A stretch of DNA of 64,000 nucleotides from an uncultured Spirochaetaceae bacterium (GTDB lineage Bacteria; Spirochaetota; Spirochaetia; Treponematales; Treponemataceae), in the NCBI GenBank assembly GCA_902799665.1, contig CADCBK010000004.1, forward strand, positions 13,588 to 77,587. Reading direction: 5' to 3'. Within the stretch, counting starts at the first letter, position 1; the number at the start of each line of letters is the position of its first letter. The notes under the pieces were generated by a model, which saw nothing but the letters and a program-made list of their open reading frames with translations, was not told where the DNA came from and searched no databases. The position numbers and the translations under genes are program-made. Positions 31,729 through 41,190 of the stretch are shown piece after piece.

Positions 31729-32823
31729 TTACCAAGAAAGAAGCTTGAGCAAGTCGTCTCCCGTCTTTTTGCGAGTGACATTTTCGGGCGTGTTGAGAGA
31801 CTTGATTATTTCCTGGCGCTTTTGCTCCAAGAAAGAAAGCTGCTTTGACTGGGTGACAAGCGACCTGATTGTTTCGTAAACGGTTTGCGTTGAGTCGGGG
31901 CGGACTACGTCGCTGATTTCCAAGGCCTTGAAGGGATATTTTTCAAGCGCGATGTAGAACTGCCAAACTTGGCCCGCGTCCATGATTTCTGACGGCTTGT
32001 TCAAGTCGCCGTCAAAGATTTTGAGCAACTCGTCGTAAGTGACGCCAAGCTGGGCCGCGTGCTGCTGGACTTTCATCAAGAACAAGTCGGCGGCTCCGTA
32101 TCCGGCGGCCTTGGGGTCCTGGCCTTCCTTGCGCATTTGCTCTATTGACTTTTTTCCGCTCTTTACGTCCTTAAGAAGGCCCTCGATTTTCACGCGGGAA
32201 CCCTTGGGGTCGTTTTCCTTGGGAACGGCCACCAAGAACATCTTTAGGCTGTCGGGGCGGATGAACTGTGTTTTGTTCAACTCGTAGTAGTCGCGGATTT
32301 CCTTGTCGGTGGCCGCGATGCCCTGCAATTCCTGCTGGTTTTGCGTAAGAAGGTAGCGCCTCCAAATCAAGTCCGGGCGGATGATTTGGTTCTTAACTTC
32401 ATCTATGGACATTCCTGTTTGGTCTTTCACGAATTCAGAGAAAGTCATTTTTTTGTTGGCCATGACAAGGTCGTTCAACTCTTTTTCTGAATAAACGCGG
32501 TTCAAGTTAAGCTGCTGCGAAATGTTGGCCAAGAAAGCCTGGTCGATTTCCGAGGCTGTGGCCGTAACGTTGGCCTTTTTTGCCGCTTGCATTATCAACT
32601 TTTGGTTGATGACCGTCTCTAGGGTCTGCTCCCTTTCTTGCGGCGTCAGCTTTCTTCCCGCCTCTTTTTCCTGCGTGTCAACGATGTCCTTGACTTCTTT
32701 TACGGTGACAACTTCGGTGTCCGTGATTTTTACTACGGCGAGTTGCTGAAAGAGAGAAGCTTGGGCTGTGGCGGCAAGCGCTCCTGCCAAAAGCATGAAT
32801 GTTCCAATAGCAAGTTTTTTCAT
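31729..32823 (-). CDS. SurA/PpiC-like periplasmic peptidyl-prolyl isomerase or chaperone
   Basis: The 364-residue exported protein has signal peptide MKKLAIGTFMLLAGALAATAQA. A SurA N-terminal-like region (ILNGxxVT-type: VKITDTEVVTVKEVKDIV...LETVINQKLIMQAAKK) follows, then a diverged parvulin-like domain. It probably escorts outer-membrane proteins through the periplasm. From memory it corresponds in position to the treponemal basic membrane protein Tpn39b. AAGGAAT precedes the ATG. Whether the isomerase site is active cannot be judged. Confidence 0.75.
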   Translation of the reverse strand: MKKLAIGTFMLLAGALAATAQASLFQQLAVVKITDTEVVTVKEVKDIVDTQEKEAGRKLTPQEREQTLETVINQKLIMQAAKKANVTATASEIDQAFLANISQQLNLNRVYSEKELNDLVMANKKMTFSEFVKDQTGMSIDEVKNQIIRPDLIWRRYLLTQNQQELQGIAATDKEIRDYYELNKTQFIRPDSLKMFLVAVPKENDPKGSRVKIEGLLKDVKSGKKSIEQMRKEGQDPKAAGYGAADLFLMKVQQHAAQLGVTYDELLKIFDGDLNKPSEIMDAGQVWQFYIALEKYPFKALEISDVVRPDSTQTVYETIRSLVTQSKQLSFLEQKRQEIIKSLNTPENVTRKKTGDDLLKLLSW

Positions 32824-32890
32824 ACAATATTCCTTTTATGTGGTTTAAACCACTTAAGTTTCTTTTTGGTTACATATTTTCCAAAGGAAG

Positions 32891-32938
32891 TCCTCGTCGC
32901 AGCCTACGGCTGCTTAACGAGTTCGCTTCGCTGCCTCG
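32891..32938. repeat. stem-loop between alaS and the isomerase gene
   Basis: CTCGTcGCAGCC...GGCTGCttAACGAG forms an imperfect hairpin just after the alaS stop on the minus strand. It has no T-run. It may be another degraded palindromic element; no sequence identity with hairpins A or B is clear. Confidence 0.4.
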
Positions 32939-32940
32939 CG

Positions 32941-34764
32941 TCATTTGTCCAACGGCAAACCGCCGGAAATAACCGCGCGGATTCTGCGAACTCCGGCGCT
33001 TGACGACTGTTCCTTTGTAATCTTAAAGTCTCCGATTTGGGCCGTGTGCTGAACGTGGGGGCCGCCGCAAACTTCCTTGCTGAACCAGTCAGTCTTGGGG
33101 TCGCGGCCGATTGTGTAAACCTTTACGTCCTCACCGTATTTATTTGTAAAGAGGGCGCGCGCTCCTTCTTCCTTGGCCTTTTCGAGCGGAAGAATTTCCA
33201 TCGTGACCGGCAAGTCTTCCTTAATCTTTTGGTTCACGATGTCCTCAACCTTCTTGATTTCCTCGGGAGTCATCGGCCGCTCAAAGGTAAAGTCAAAGCG
33301 CATGCGCTCGTTGTTTATGTTGCTGCCTTTTTGCGCGACCTGGTCGCCGAGCACGTCCACAAGCGCCTGCTGCAAAAGGTGGGTGGCCGTGTGGTACTTT
33401 GTCGTGATTTCAGACTGTTCGGCCAAGCCTCCCTTGGCTTTTCCGGCATCAAGGCTTTTTGAGGCCTCCTGGTGCTTTCGCTCCGCTTCCTTAAAGCCTT
33501 CTACGTCAACCGTAAAGCCGTGCTCGGCTCCCAATTCCTGGGTAAGCTCAAGCGGGTAGCCAAAGGTGTCGTAAAGGCGGAAGGCGACCTTGCCGGAAAT
33601 CTCCTTTTTGGGGTTTTTCATAAGGTTTGGAAGCATTTTTTGGAACTCGGCCTCGCCGTTTTTAAGCGTAAGGCGGAAGCGCTCCTCTTCCGCGCCAAGT
33701 TCCTTGAAAATCTTTTCTTTGTTCTGCTCAAGCTCTGGGTAGGCGTTCTTGAAGTTGGCCACGACGGCGTCCGCGATTTGCGGCAAGAACGACTTGTCGA
33801 TTCCCAGCTTCATTCCGTGGCGGACGGCGCGGCGGATAAGGCGGCGCAAAACATAGCCGGCTCCAAGGTTTGAGGGAGTCACGCCCCGCTGGTCGCCCAA
33901 AATGAAGGTTGCCGCGCGGCTGTGGTCGGCGATGATGCGGACGCTCTTGTCCTTTTCTTCGTCGCTTCCGTATTTGTAGGAAGAAAGTTCTTCTATTTTA
34001 TTGATGATGGGCTGGAAGACTTCCGTAAGGTAAACCGAAGTCTTTCCCTGCAAAATGCAGTTTGTTCGCTCCAAGCCCATGCCCGTGTCTACGTTCTGCT
34101 TGGGAAGGGGCTCCAAGGTCTTTTCGTCCTTGCGGTTGAACTGCATGAAGACGTTGTTCCAGATTTCCATCCAGTTGGCGGAATCCGTTCCCTTGTTGCT
34201 GCCTTTTGGCGGAAGGCCTTCGCCGACCCAGTAGAAAATCTCTGTGTCGGGGCCGCAGGGGCCCGTCGGGCCGGCCGCCCACCAGTTGTCGCTTGCCGGA
34301 AGGTAGGCGATTTTGTCTTCGGGCATGCCGTTTTCTTTCCAATAATTGGCCGCGTCCTCGTCGCGGGGGGCGTTTTCGTCTCCGGCAAAGACTGTGACGG
34401 AAATCTTTTTGGGGTCAAGGCCCAGCCACTGGGGGCTTGTCAAAAATTCGTAGGAGAAGGCGATAGATTCCTTTTTGAAATAGTCTCCCAAAGACCAGTT
34501 TCCGAGCATTTCAAAGCAAGTAAGGTGGCTGGGGTCGCCGACTTCGTCGATGTCGCCTGTGCGGATGCACTTTTGGTAGTCGGTCAAGCGCGTTCCGGCT
34601 GGATGCTTTTCGCCCAAAAGATAGGGGACAAGCGGGTGCATTCCAGCGGTGGTAAAAAGAACCGACGGGTCATTTTCAGGAATCAGGGACTGGCCTGAAA
34701 TTTCAACATGGTTTTTGCTCTTGAAAAATTCAATGTACTTAGAGCGTAATTCGTTAGCGGTCAT
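32941..34764 (-). CDS. alaS: alanyl-tRNA synthetase, short spirochaete form
   Basis: AlaRS charges tRNA-Ala. At 607 residues it has the class II catalytic domain (HPLVPYLLGEKHP, GRTDSANWMEIWN-type region), the tRNA-recognition domain and the editing site (HTATHLL and CGGPHVQHT). It stops right after the editing domain. The C-Ala/DHHA1 oligomerisation domain of about 250 residues found in most bacteria is absent. Short AlaRS is, as I recall, also found in T. pallidum. TTGACA-N17-TATAAT ends 9 bp before the ATG, so the mRNA should be leaderless. Confidence 0.95.
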   Translation of the reverse strand: MTANELRSKYIEFFKSKNHVEISGQSLIPENDPSVLFTTAGMHPLVPYLLGEKHPAGTRLTDYQKCIRTGDIDEVGDPSHLTCFEMLGNWSLGDYFKKESIAFSYEFLTSPQWLGLDPKKISVTVFAGDENAPRDEDAANYWKENGMPEDKIAYLPASDNWWAAGPTGPCGPDTEIFYWVGEGLPPKGSNKGTDSANWMEIWNNVFMQFNRKDEKTLEPLPKQNVDTGMGLERTNCILQGKTSVYLTEVFQPIINKIEELSSYKYGSDEEKDKSVRIIADHSRAATFILGDQRGVTPSNLGAGYVLRRLIRRAVRHGMKLGIDKSFLPQIADAVVANFKNAYPELEQNKEKIFKELGAEEERFRLTLKNGEAEFQKMLPNLMKNPKKEISGKVAFRLYDTFGYPLELTQELGAEHGFTVDVEGFKEAERKHQEASKSLDAGKAKGGLAEQSEITTKYHTATHLLQQALVDVLGDQVAQKGSNINNERMRFDFTFERPMTPEEIKKVEDIVNQKIKEDLPVTMEILPLEKAKEEGARALFTNKYGEDVKVYTIGRDPKTDWFSKEVCGGPHVQHTAQIGDFKITKEQSSSAGVRRIRAVISGGLPLDK

Positions 34765-34773
34765 AGTCTTTCA

Positions 34774-34802
34774 ATTATATTGAATTGGGTTTTTCGTGTC
34801 AA
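34774..34802 (-). promoter_or_regulatory. alaS promoter, leaderless type
   Basis: On the minus strand TTGACA (34802-34797), a 17-bp spacer and TATAAT (34779-34774), with the ATG 9 bp beyond. Confidence 0.78.
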
Positions 34803-34849
34803 TTATCGCGCCCCTTGAAACGGGCGGCGTTATGGTATAATATAGAAGA

Positions 34850-36013
34850 ATGAGCAAAAAGAAACTTTACGCCATAGCCGCTGCGGGCGGGGCGCTTTTG
34901 ATCGCCGCTGCGTTGACCCTTGCGGCCGTTTTGAGTTCCAAGACGATAAAGGTTGCCTTTTACGGCGTCAGCGAAGCGGTTCAGGAAAGCGTCAAAAGCC
35001 ATGTGGACAGAATGAAATTGGGCCGGGTCCGTTATTTTACGCTTGACGCCGCTTTGGACCTTCCAAAAAACGTCCACAAAAAATATTCTATCTTGATAGC
35101 GAAAAACTCTTTCGCCTTGAACAGCCGCGCCAAAAATTTTGTTCCGATAAACGAAAGCATTCTTGAGGCGCTGCCGACTTCGATCCGCAAGGCCACGGCA
35201 TACGGCCAGGCGCATTACGCGCTTCCGCTTCTCCTTGACCATTTTGAAATCGCCTATTACCAAATCAGCAAGAAGGAGCTTGGCCTTGAGCGGCCAAGGA
35301 ATTACGGCGAGCTTTTGCGCTATTTGGGCGCGCTGAAAAATAACGTGGAGATTCCCCTTGCTTGCGCGGGCGCGAATGACGAAGAGCTTTTTGGCTTTGT
35401 GAGCGCCTTCGCCGAGCTTTTTTACGGCGCCGAGGACTATAAGAAGGCGGTCTCTGTTTTGCGCGAGGCTTCCAATTTGAACAAGGACAATTTGCCGGAA
35501 GCCTTTACCCGCGTACTTGACGAAATCAAGGCCTTGCAGGAAAGGGAATTGATTTTTTCCAAGTGGACAAGGACTTCTGCGCGCGACATAAGGTATTTTA
35601 TGCAGGAAAGAAAGATTGGAGCGGCGGCCATGTTTTTAAGCCGGCGGCGCTCTATTGAATACAATTTGGTAAAGTATTACGATTCCGATTTTTTTCCAAA
35701 ATACGACGCGGGCGCGGACCATGGGCTTGTCGCGCCTCAAATCGCGGCCGTCTTGCTTAAGGCCGACAAAAAGGCTTCGCTGGTTTTGGGCCAGCTAGTC
35801 AGTTCTGAAATTCAAGCGGAGCTTTCAAACGAAACTTTCCTGGCGCCAGTCGCGTCAAGGGCTGAATCCTACGACCGCCAGGCCGACGACGTCCGCTTTT
35901 GGGCGGCCTCTTGCGCCGCGGGTCCCTTGAACTCAATCGAGCAGGAATGCGAGAACACTGAAGAGCGCCGCCACTTGTTGGCTCAAAAAATCCGCGCTTA
36001 CTTGGAGCGATAG
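34850..36013 (+). CDS. membrane-anchored solute-binding-protein-like protein
   Basis: The 387-residue product has an N-terminal signal anchor (LYAIAAAGGALLIAAALTLAAVL). Its body resembles family 1 extracellular solute-binding proteins: IKVAFYGV near the start and YALPLLLDHFEIAYYQISKKELGLERPRNYGELL, the usual iPl-d-yYNk-P-tw-el pattern. No permease or ATPase genes are adjacent, so transport is uncertain. TATAAT lies 8 bp before the ATG; the -35 is weak. The stop TAG directly abuts the next ATG. Confidence 0.6.
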   Translation: MSKKKLYAIAAAGGALLIAAALTLAAVLSSKTIKVAFYGVSEAVQESVKSHVDRMKLGRVRYFTLDAALDLPKNVHKKYSILIAKNSFALNSRAKNFVPINESILEALPTSIRKATAYGQAHYALPLLLDHFEIAYYQISKKELGLERPRNYGELLRYLGALKNNVEIPLACAGANDEELFGFVSAFAELFYGAEDYKKAVSVLREASNLNKDNLPEAFTRVLDEIKALQERELIFSKWTRTSARDIRYFMQERKIGAAAMFLSRRRSIEYNLVKYYDSDFFPKYDAGADHGLVAPQIAAVLLKADKKASLVLGQLVSSEIQAELSNETFLAPVASRAESYDRQADDVRFWAASCAAGPLNSIEQECENTEERRHLLAQKIRAYLER

Positions 36014-37555
36014 ATGAGAAAATTTTTAGCCGCTTTTTTCGCGCTGATTGCCGCGGCGCTGCTTGTAGTGTTTTTGACAAAAAAAACTTCGGAAGTTTCA
36101 GAAAAGGTTTTGTCCGAAAAGCAAGACCAAAATTTGGAGCAGGGCGCCGGCGGCCACAATGACGCCGACAGCGCTCTTGGAAAGGAAGACCAAAGCGTAG
36201 TGTCCTTTATGCCTCTAAAGCCCGACGAGACTTTGCTTAGCTCTATGGGAATCGATTTGGACGGCGACAACTTGGACGACGAAATCTTGGTCGTGAAAAA
36301 AGCGGGCAATCCCTTCCTTTATTTGATTGTCGGCCTTTACAATCCCCAAACGACCTTGTACGACAGAATCAGCGAGCTTAAGACGGAAGTCACGCAGTTC
36401 AAGTCCTTTTCATACAACGGAATGGATGTCGCCGGCGACCACAGGACCGCTTTGGTTTACCAGGGCTTTACCGACGACGGAAACTCTGTTTTGCAAATGT
36501 ACTATTGTTCGCGCCGCGGCTTGACGAAAATCGGCGACTTTAAAAGCGACGGAACGATTTTCATCCAGCAGTACAACAGAACCGAAACCTACGAGCTTTC
36601 GCAGTCGTCGGGCCGCAGCTTTCCCGTTTGGACTTATTCCAGCGACACTCGCGAAGGAGCGGGAAGCTTAAGCCAGGTTCAGACTGAGTACGACTGGAAC
36701 CCCGACTTGCAGCGCTACGTTCAGGCGAGGCAAATATTTGTGGCCGGAAAAAACATCGCGGCGGAAGCCTTGGCGAAAATCCAAGACGGAACGGTGGAGA
36801 CGTTCGCCAATTACTTGAACGGCCTTTGGTACAAGACCGACAACGAAGACAACGAGATTCGCTACATTTTCTTGGATTACAAAAATTCCGAGGTCATCTT
36901 TTTGGAAGGCGACTCGCAGGAAGTCTACAATTGGCAAAACTCCAACCTTTACAGAAACGGAATTTATCTTAGCACCGTCAACGCTTCAATCGAAAACTTG
37001 CGCCGCCGCTTTGACATAAGCCTTACAGGCCTTGACGAAATGCGCGTCCATGTTTACGACGACGTGCGAATGAGGATCGGCGCCGACGCCTTGTGGAACG
37101 GCAACTACAAGAAGATGAAAAGCGCAAACGAGTTCCCCTCCAACGAAATCGACACGACGGACTTGGAGGAGCTTCGTTCCCGCTTGGAGGAAATAAAGGA
37201 ATGGTCCGCCCCCGACGGCGCCTTGATTGCCTTTAAGAACGGCTTGTACACAATCCAAAGCGAAAGCGCCCGCGAGAGCGGCGTTTACTTTGTGTCAAAA
37301 ATCCAGTCGGCCTTTGTGATTCAATTCAACTCGCAGTCAAGCGACCGTTACATCGGAAACGTTTACTTGATTCGCTACGGAACAAAGACCGTTGAGCCTA
37401 GCGCCAAGGAAAAGCGGCGCGGAAAGAAGGCCTCGGTTCAGGAGGACAAGGACACCTTGATTTTGCAGCCGGCGGAAATAATGTCTAACACCGCCTATGA
37501 AATCTCTGGCCGCGTCATAAGCCTTAGCGCCGAGACTGAAGGCGCTAAAGAATAA
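36014..37555 (+). CDS. exported protein with Ca-binding-like repeat, unknown function
   Basis: The 513-residue product has a signal anchor (FLAAFFALIAAALLVVFL), a charged linker, and then DLDGDNLDDEILVVKK, a calcium-loop-like motif within FG-GAP-type strands (about residues 75-180). A C-terminal domain of beta character follows. It could be a distant relative of pallilysin-type treponemal adhesins, but I see no HExxH protease motif. Its ATG directly follows the stop of the solute-binding-like gene, so both are co-translated. It ends at a strong bidirectional terminator. Confidence 0.55.
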   Translation: MRKFLAAFFALIAAALLVVFLTKKTSEVSEKVLSEKQDQNLEQGAGGHNDADSALGKEDQSVVSFMPLKPDETLLSSMGIDLDGDNLDDEILVVKKAGNPFLYLIVGLYNPQTTLYDRISELKTEVTQFKSFSYNGMDVAGDHRTALVYQGFTDDGNSVLQMYYCSRRGLTKIGDFKSDGTIFIQQYNRTETYELSQSSGRSFPVWTYSSDTREGAGSLSQVQTEYDWNPDLQRYVQARQIFVAGKNIAAEALAKIQDGTVETFANYLNGLWYKTDNEDNEIRYIFLDYKNSEVIFLEGDSQEVYNWQNSNLYRNGIYLSTVNASIENLRRRFDISLTGLDEMRVHVYDDVRMRIGADALWNGNYKKMKSANEFPSNEIDTTDLEELRSRLEEIKEWSAPDGALIAFKNGLYTIQSESARESGVYFVSKIQSAFVIQFNSQSSDRYIGNVYLIRYGTKTVEPSAKEKRRGKKASVQEDKDTLILQPAEIMSNTAYEISGRVISLSAETEGAKE

Positions 37556-37590
37556 AAAAAACGCCGCTTTGCGCGGCGCTTTTTTTTTTA
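37553..37590. terminator. bidirectional terminator between the exported-protein gene and ftsH
   Basis: CGCCGC/GCGGCG stem (37562-37578) flanked by A-run on the left and T-run on the right, so it works on both strands. Its right flank contains the ftsH stop codon. Confidence 0.8.
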
Positions 37591-39588
37591 AGCCTTGGCG
37601 GCTTTCTTGGGCTTTTTTTCTTGCGCGGCCTTTGATTCTTCCGCTTCAACGATTTCTTGGAATTCCTTTCCGTCCATCGTCTCCACTTCCAAAAGCCGCT
37701 TTGAAATTTTCTCAAGCAAGGGCTTGTGGCTCTTTAGCGTTTTAAGCGCCCGCTTGTAGCGCTCGTCAATTACGCGCGCGATTTCCTCGTCGATGAAGTT
37801 TTGCGTCTGCTCGCTGAACTCGCGCACGATGGAAGGCTCGCCGCCGCGGTTTCCAAGAACGCCCTTACCAAGCGTCATGTTCTTGAACTTTGAGCTCATT
37901 CCAAAGTCGACTATCATTCTCTTTACGATGTCAGTCGCGCGGGCTATGTCGTTTGACGCGCCGGTCGAGATTTCGCCAAGCATGACCTCTTCGGCGGCGC
38001 GGCCTCCAAGAAGGGTGTCCACTTCGTTGATCATGTCGCGGTAGGTTTGGAAGTTGACTTCCTCCTGCTCGCGGTACTGGGTGTAGCCGCCGACTCCGTG
38101 CGAGCGCGGAATGATTGTGATTTTGTTTACCGGCGGATAGTCCGGCGTAAAGGCTCCCATAAGCGCGTGTCCCGTTTCGTGGCAAGCCACAAGGCGGCGC
38201 TCTTTTTCGTTCTTTTGGTAGTTCTTTTTCTTTAGGCCTATGCTTACCTTGTCTATCGCGTCGTTAAAGTCGGCCATCGAAACTTTCTTGCGGCCGTTTC
38301 GGACGGCCAGAAGCGCCGCCTCGTTGACCACGTTGGCCAAGTCCGCGCCCGCAAAGCCGATCGTTCCGTGCGCGATTGAGCTAAAGTCAACGTCGTCGTC
38401 AAGCTTTACGTTTTTGGCGTGAATCTTAAGTATTTCCTCGCGGCCTTTCACGTCCGGGCGCTCAACCGGAACTTGGCGGTCAAAGCGGCCTGGGCGAAGG
38501 AGCGCTGGGTCAAGGATGTCGGCGCGGTTTGTGGCGGCCAAAACAATCAAGCCCTTTTCGTTGTCAAAGCCGTCCATTTCGACCAGCAATTGGTTCAATG
38601 TTTGCTCGCGCTCGTCGTTTCCGCCAAGGTTGTTGACGCGGCTTTTTCCGATGGCGTCCAGCTCGTCGATGAATATGATGCAGGGCGCCTTTTCGCGCGC
38701 GGTTCTGAACAAGTCGCGGACGCGGCTGGCTCCGACGCCTACGAACATTTCGACAAAGTCCGAGCCTGAGATTCTAAAGAAGGGAACTCCGGCCTCTCCC
38801 GCGACCGCGCGGGCAAGCAAGGTTTTTCCGGTTCCGGGCGGGCCGACAAGCAAAACGCCCTTGGGGATTTTTCCGCCGATGTCCGTGTATTTTTTGGGAG
38901 ACTTTAAGAAGTCAACGACTTCAACCAATTCTTCTTTGGCCTCGTCAACTCCGGCGACGTCGGAAAACCTTGTCTTGACCTTTCCTTCGTCCACGGCTTT
39001 GGCTCTTCCTCCGCCCGCTCCAAAAAGGCTTCCCATTCCGCCTCCGCCCATGCGACGGAAGATGAAGAAGTACATAAGCATCAAAAGGCCGATGGGCAAA
39101 AGGATGTTCAGCAAAATTTGCAAAAGGTAGTTGTTTTGCGTCTTGATGAATTTGTAGTGGACGCCGGTTTCGTCAAGCAGCTTTATGAAGTCCTCGAACA
39201 AAATTCCCACGGTTTTGTAGTCGGGATTTTTTCCGCTCTTCATGAAGAAGGGAAGGGGAGCCTTGTCCGCTTCGGCCTGCTCGCTTTGAACGGAACGATA
39301 GCCGTAAAAATAGCTTTCGCTCAGCTCGACTTCCTTTATGCTGCCGTCTTGGACCAAAGACCTGAATTCCGAAAAATCAATGATCTTTTCGTTGGCGCTG
39401 GAAGAAAAAATGTTTATGAAGCCCAAGACCAAGATCGCTGTGACTATAATCAGCCAAAAAGGAAATGTCGGCTTTCCGCCGGGACCGTCTTTTTTTTCGT
39501 CATTGTCGCCTGACAGCTTGAAAAAGTCGAACTGGTCGTTTTCGTCTTTTTTGTTCTTTTTTTTGTCGTCTTTTTTTTGTTCGCTCAT
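37588..39588 (-). CDS. ftsH: ATP-dependent zinc metalloprotease FtsH
   Basis: The 666-residue protein has two TM helices (about residues 42-60 and 150-175) around a periplasmic loop. An AAA+ domain follows with Walker [12 protein letters not shown], Walker [12 protein letters not shown] and [12 protein letters not shown], and then the M41 protease motif HETGHA. It degrades membrane and regulatory proteins at the inner membrane. The promoter (TTGGCA-N17-TATATT, 8 bp before ATG) predicts a leaderless mRNA. Its -35 overlaps that of divergent clpP. Confidence 0.97.
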   Translation of the reverse strand: MSEQKKDDKKKNKKDENDQFDFFKLSGDNDEKKDGPGGKPTFPFWLIIVTAILVLGFINIFSSSANEKIIDFSEFRSLVQDGSIKEVELSESYFYGYRSVQSEQAEADKAPLPFFMKSGKNPDYKTVGILFEDFIKLLDETGVHYKFIKTQNNYLLQILLNILLPIGLLMLMYFFIFRRMGGGGMGSLFGAGGGRAKAVDEGKVKTRFSDVAGVDEAKEELVEVVDFLKSPKKYTDIGGKIPKGVLLVGPPGTGKTLLARAVAGEAGVPFFRISGSDFVEMFVGVGASRVRDLFRTAREKAPCIIFIDELDAIGKSRVNNLGGNDEREQTLNQLLVEMDGFDNEKGLIVLAATNRADILDPALLRPGRFDRQVPVERPDVKGREEILKIHAKNVKLDDDVDFSSIAHGTIGFAGADLANVVNEAALLAVRNGRKKVSMADFNDAIDKVSIGLKKKNYQKNEKERRLVACHETGHALMGAFTPDYPPVNKITIIPRSHGVGGYTQYREQEEVNFQTYRDMINEVDTLLGGRAAEEVMLGEISTGASNDIARATDIVKRMIVDFGMSSKFKNMTLGKGVLGNRGGEPSIVREFSEQTQNFIDEEIARVIDERYKRALKTLKSHKPLLEKISKRLLEVETMDGKEFQEIVEAEESKAAQEKKPKKAAKA

Positions 39589-39596
39589 ATCGTTTA

Positions 39597-39625
39597 AATA
39601 TAGCGCAAAAAAACGCCCTTGCCAA
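39597..39625 (-). promoter_or_regulatory. ftsH promoter, leaderless type
   Basis: On the minus strand TTGGCA (39625-39620), a 17-bp spacer and TATATT (39602-39597), with the ATG 8 bp beyond. The -35 shares five bases with the clpP -35 on the other strand. Confidence 0.72.
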
Positions 39626-39647
39626 GTGAGCGATTTTTTATTATAAT
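39619..39647 (+). promoter_or_regulatory. clpP promoter
   Basis: TTGCCA (39619-39624), a 17-bp spacer and TATAAT (39642-39647). The ATG follows 10 bp after the -10 box, so the leader is at most a few nt. Confidence 0.75.
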
Positions 39648-39657
39648 AGAATATAGT

Positions 39658-40260
39658 ATGATTTATAACGAAGAAGACGAAAAAAAGAAATCAGCCCCAA
39701 AGCCCGACGCTTTGGCTGAAAAGTTCCTCAAAACCCGCCAAATTTTGCTTTCGGGCGAAATCAACAAGGAATTGGCCCAGACTGTAAACAAACAGCTTTT
39801 GCTTTTGGAATCGGATGGAACAAAGCCGATATACATTTACATTGACTCGCCCGGAGGGGACGTTAGCGCGGGCTTCGCGATTTTTGACATGATCCGCTTT
39901 GTCAACGCGCCTGTCGTTTTGATTGGAAACGGCCTTATAGCCAGCGCCGCCGCGCTGATTTTGCTGGCCGTTCCCAAGGAGCGCCGAGTGGGATTGCCCC
40001 ACAGCTCCTACTTAATCCACCAGCCGCTTTCGGAAATGCGCGGCGTGGCCACCGACCTTCAGATTCAGGCGGAAGAAATGGCCAAAACCCGCGCCCTTCT
40101 CAACAAAATCATCGCCGAGCAGACCGGCAAGGACGAGAAGCAGGTTAAAAAGGACACCGAGCGCGACTATTGGCTTACCGCGGACGAGGCTTTGGAATAC
40201 GGCCTTATCAGCAAAGTCATTTCAACGCGCAAAGAACTTGCAGGAATGAAGATTAAATAG
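39658..40260 (+). CDS. clpP: ClpP-family serine protease
   Basis: The 200-residue product carries [20 protein letters not shown], the nucleophile Ser region [19 protein letters not shown], the catalytic His in SSYLIHQPL and an Asp in [17 protein letters not shown]. It forms the tetradecameric peptidase fed by ClpX/ClpA-type unfoldases. The usual GxASMG is IASAA, as in secondary ClpP types, so it may be a ClpP2-like subunit. I chose the ATG at 39658 because the promoter ends just before it. The next gene starts 12 bp after its stop. Confidence 0.9.
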   Translation: MIYNEEDEKKKSAPKPDALAEKFLKTRQILLSGEINKELAQTVNKQLLLLESDGTKPIYIYIDSPGGDVSAGFAIFDMIRFVNAPVVLIGNGLIASAAALILLAVPKERRVGLPHSSYLIHQPLSEMRGVATDLQIQAEEMAKTRALLNKIIAEQTGKDEKQVKKDTERDYWLTADEALEYGLISKVISTRKELAGMKIK

Positions 40261-40266
40261 TATAAT
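40238..40266 (+). promoter_or_regulatory. internal promoter before the UPF0158-GNAT gene, leaderless type
   Basis: TTGCAG (40238-40243, inside the clpP 3' end), a 17-bp spacer and TATAAT (40261-40266). The ATG is 6 bp after the -10 box. Confidence 0.65.
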
Positions 40267-40272
40267 CTTTAT

Positions 40273-41190
40273 ATGGTCTTTGAACTGACGGACGCGCTTG
40301 GCGAGGCTATTGCAAAAGCTCTGGAGAACCAGGACAAGAATTTTCTGGTTGACGCCAAAAATTCCGCGCTCGTCGAATATGACCAAAGCGTTTGCCCTGA
40401 CGACGACCGTTACTACGAGTTGCCGCCCTGGGACAGCGCGGACGGCTTTTCACTTATGGAAAGCTTTGTCAACGATTTGCATTCGCCATTGGCCTACACG
40501 GATTTGCAGGCGGCGTTGCATTCTGGAAAGGGGGTTTTTAGAGGATTTAAAGACGTTTTAAAGCGGTACCCGTTGATAGAACGCAGGTGGCATTATTTTA
40601 AAGGCCGCGCTCTTTTAAGTTATGTCAACAGTTGGTACAATTCGCTTCGTGAGTCATGGGGCTTGGAAAAACTGGATTCCGAACCGGATGAGACGGAAGA
40701 CTTGCTCCTGGATGATTTTACTTTTAGCGAATACAATTTTGAAAGGGACAGGCAGAACGCGCTGGAGCTTTTAAATCAAGCCGTCCAAGAGCTTGGACAT
40801 GAGTTTGCGGCTGACGTCGCCCAATCTTTTGGGGAACTTTGGCTTAGCCAGTTTGACTATAACGCCCAGGCTCAAAAGGGTTTTGTTTGCAAAACCTTTG
40901 GCGGAGATTTTGCCGGATGCGTTGTTTGGTCGCCGTGTCCCAAAGATTCAAGCAAGGCCGTTTTGATTGAAGGCCTGTTTGTTGAAAAAAATTGCCGCGG
41001 CTTAGGCATAGCGAGGGAGCTTTTTGAACGCGCCCTTGACTCTTTACAAGCCGCAGGCGCGCAATGGGTTATAATTGCGAACACTTTTGTTCCGGACTTG
41101 ATGCAGGGAATGTTGAACCGTTCAGGATTTAAAAAAATAGGTTCCACCTGGATCGCGGATTTTTTAGGAGATTTAAATGCGTTACAATAA
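40273..41190 (+). CDS. UPF0158-like protein fused to a GNAT acetyltransferase
   Basis: The 305-residue product has an N-terminal half with the UPF0158 pattern (DRYYELPPWDSADGFSLMESFV...ALHSGKGVFRGFKDVLKRYP...WYNSL). Its C-terminal half has GNAT signatures (VLIEGLFVEKNCRGLGIARELFERAL and WVIIANTF), the GLGIA segment being the acetyl-CoA loop. Substrate is unknown. The end overlaps the next gene by 14 bp, so the run clpP, this gene and the RNA-binding protein gene is likely an operon with an extra internal promoter. Confidence 0.8.
   Translation: MVFELTDALGEAIAKALENQDKNFLVDAKNSALVEYDQSVCPDDDRYYELPPWDSADGFSLMESFVNDLHSPLAYTDLQAALHSGKGVFRGFKDVLKRYPLIERRWHYFKGRALLSYVNSWYNSLRESWGLEKLDSEPDETEDLLLDDFTFSEYNFERDRQNALELLNQAVQELGHEFAADVAQSFGELWLSQFDYNAQAQKGFVCKTFGGDFAGCVVWSPCPKDSSKAVLIEGLFVEKNCRGLGIARELFERALDSLQAAGAQWVIIANTFVPDLMQGMLNRSGFKKIGSTWIADFLGDLNALQ

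Noticed and set aside
36014..37555. Pallilysin-type metalloprotease
   Set aside because: No HExxH motif is present; only a weak overall resemblance as an exported treponemal protein with a calcium-like loop.
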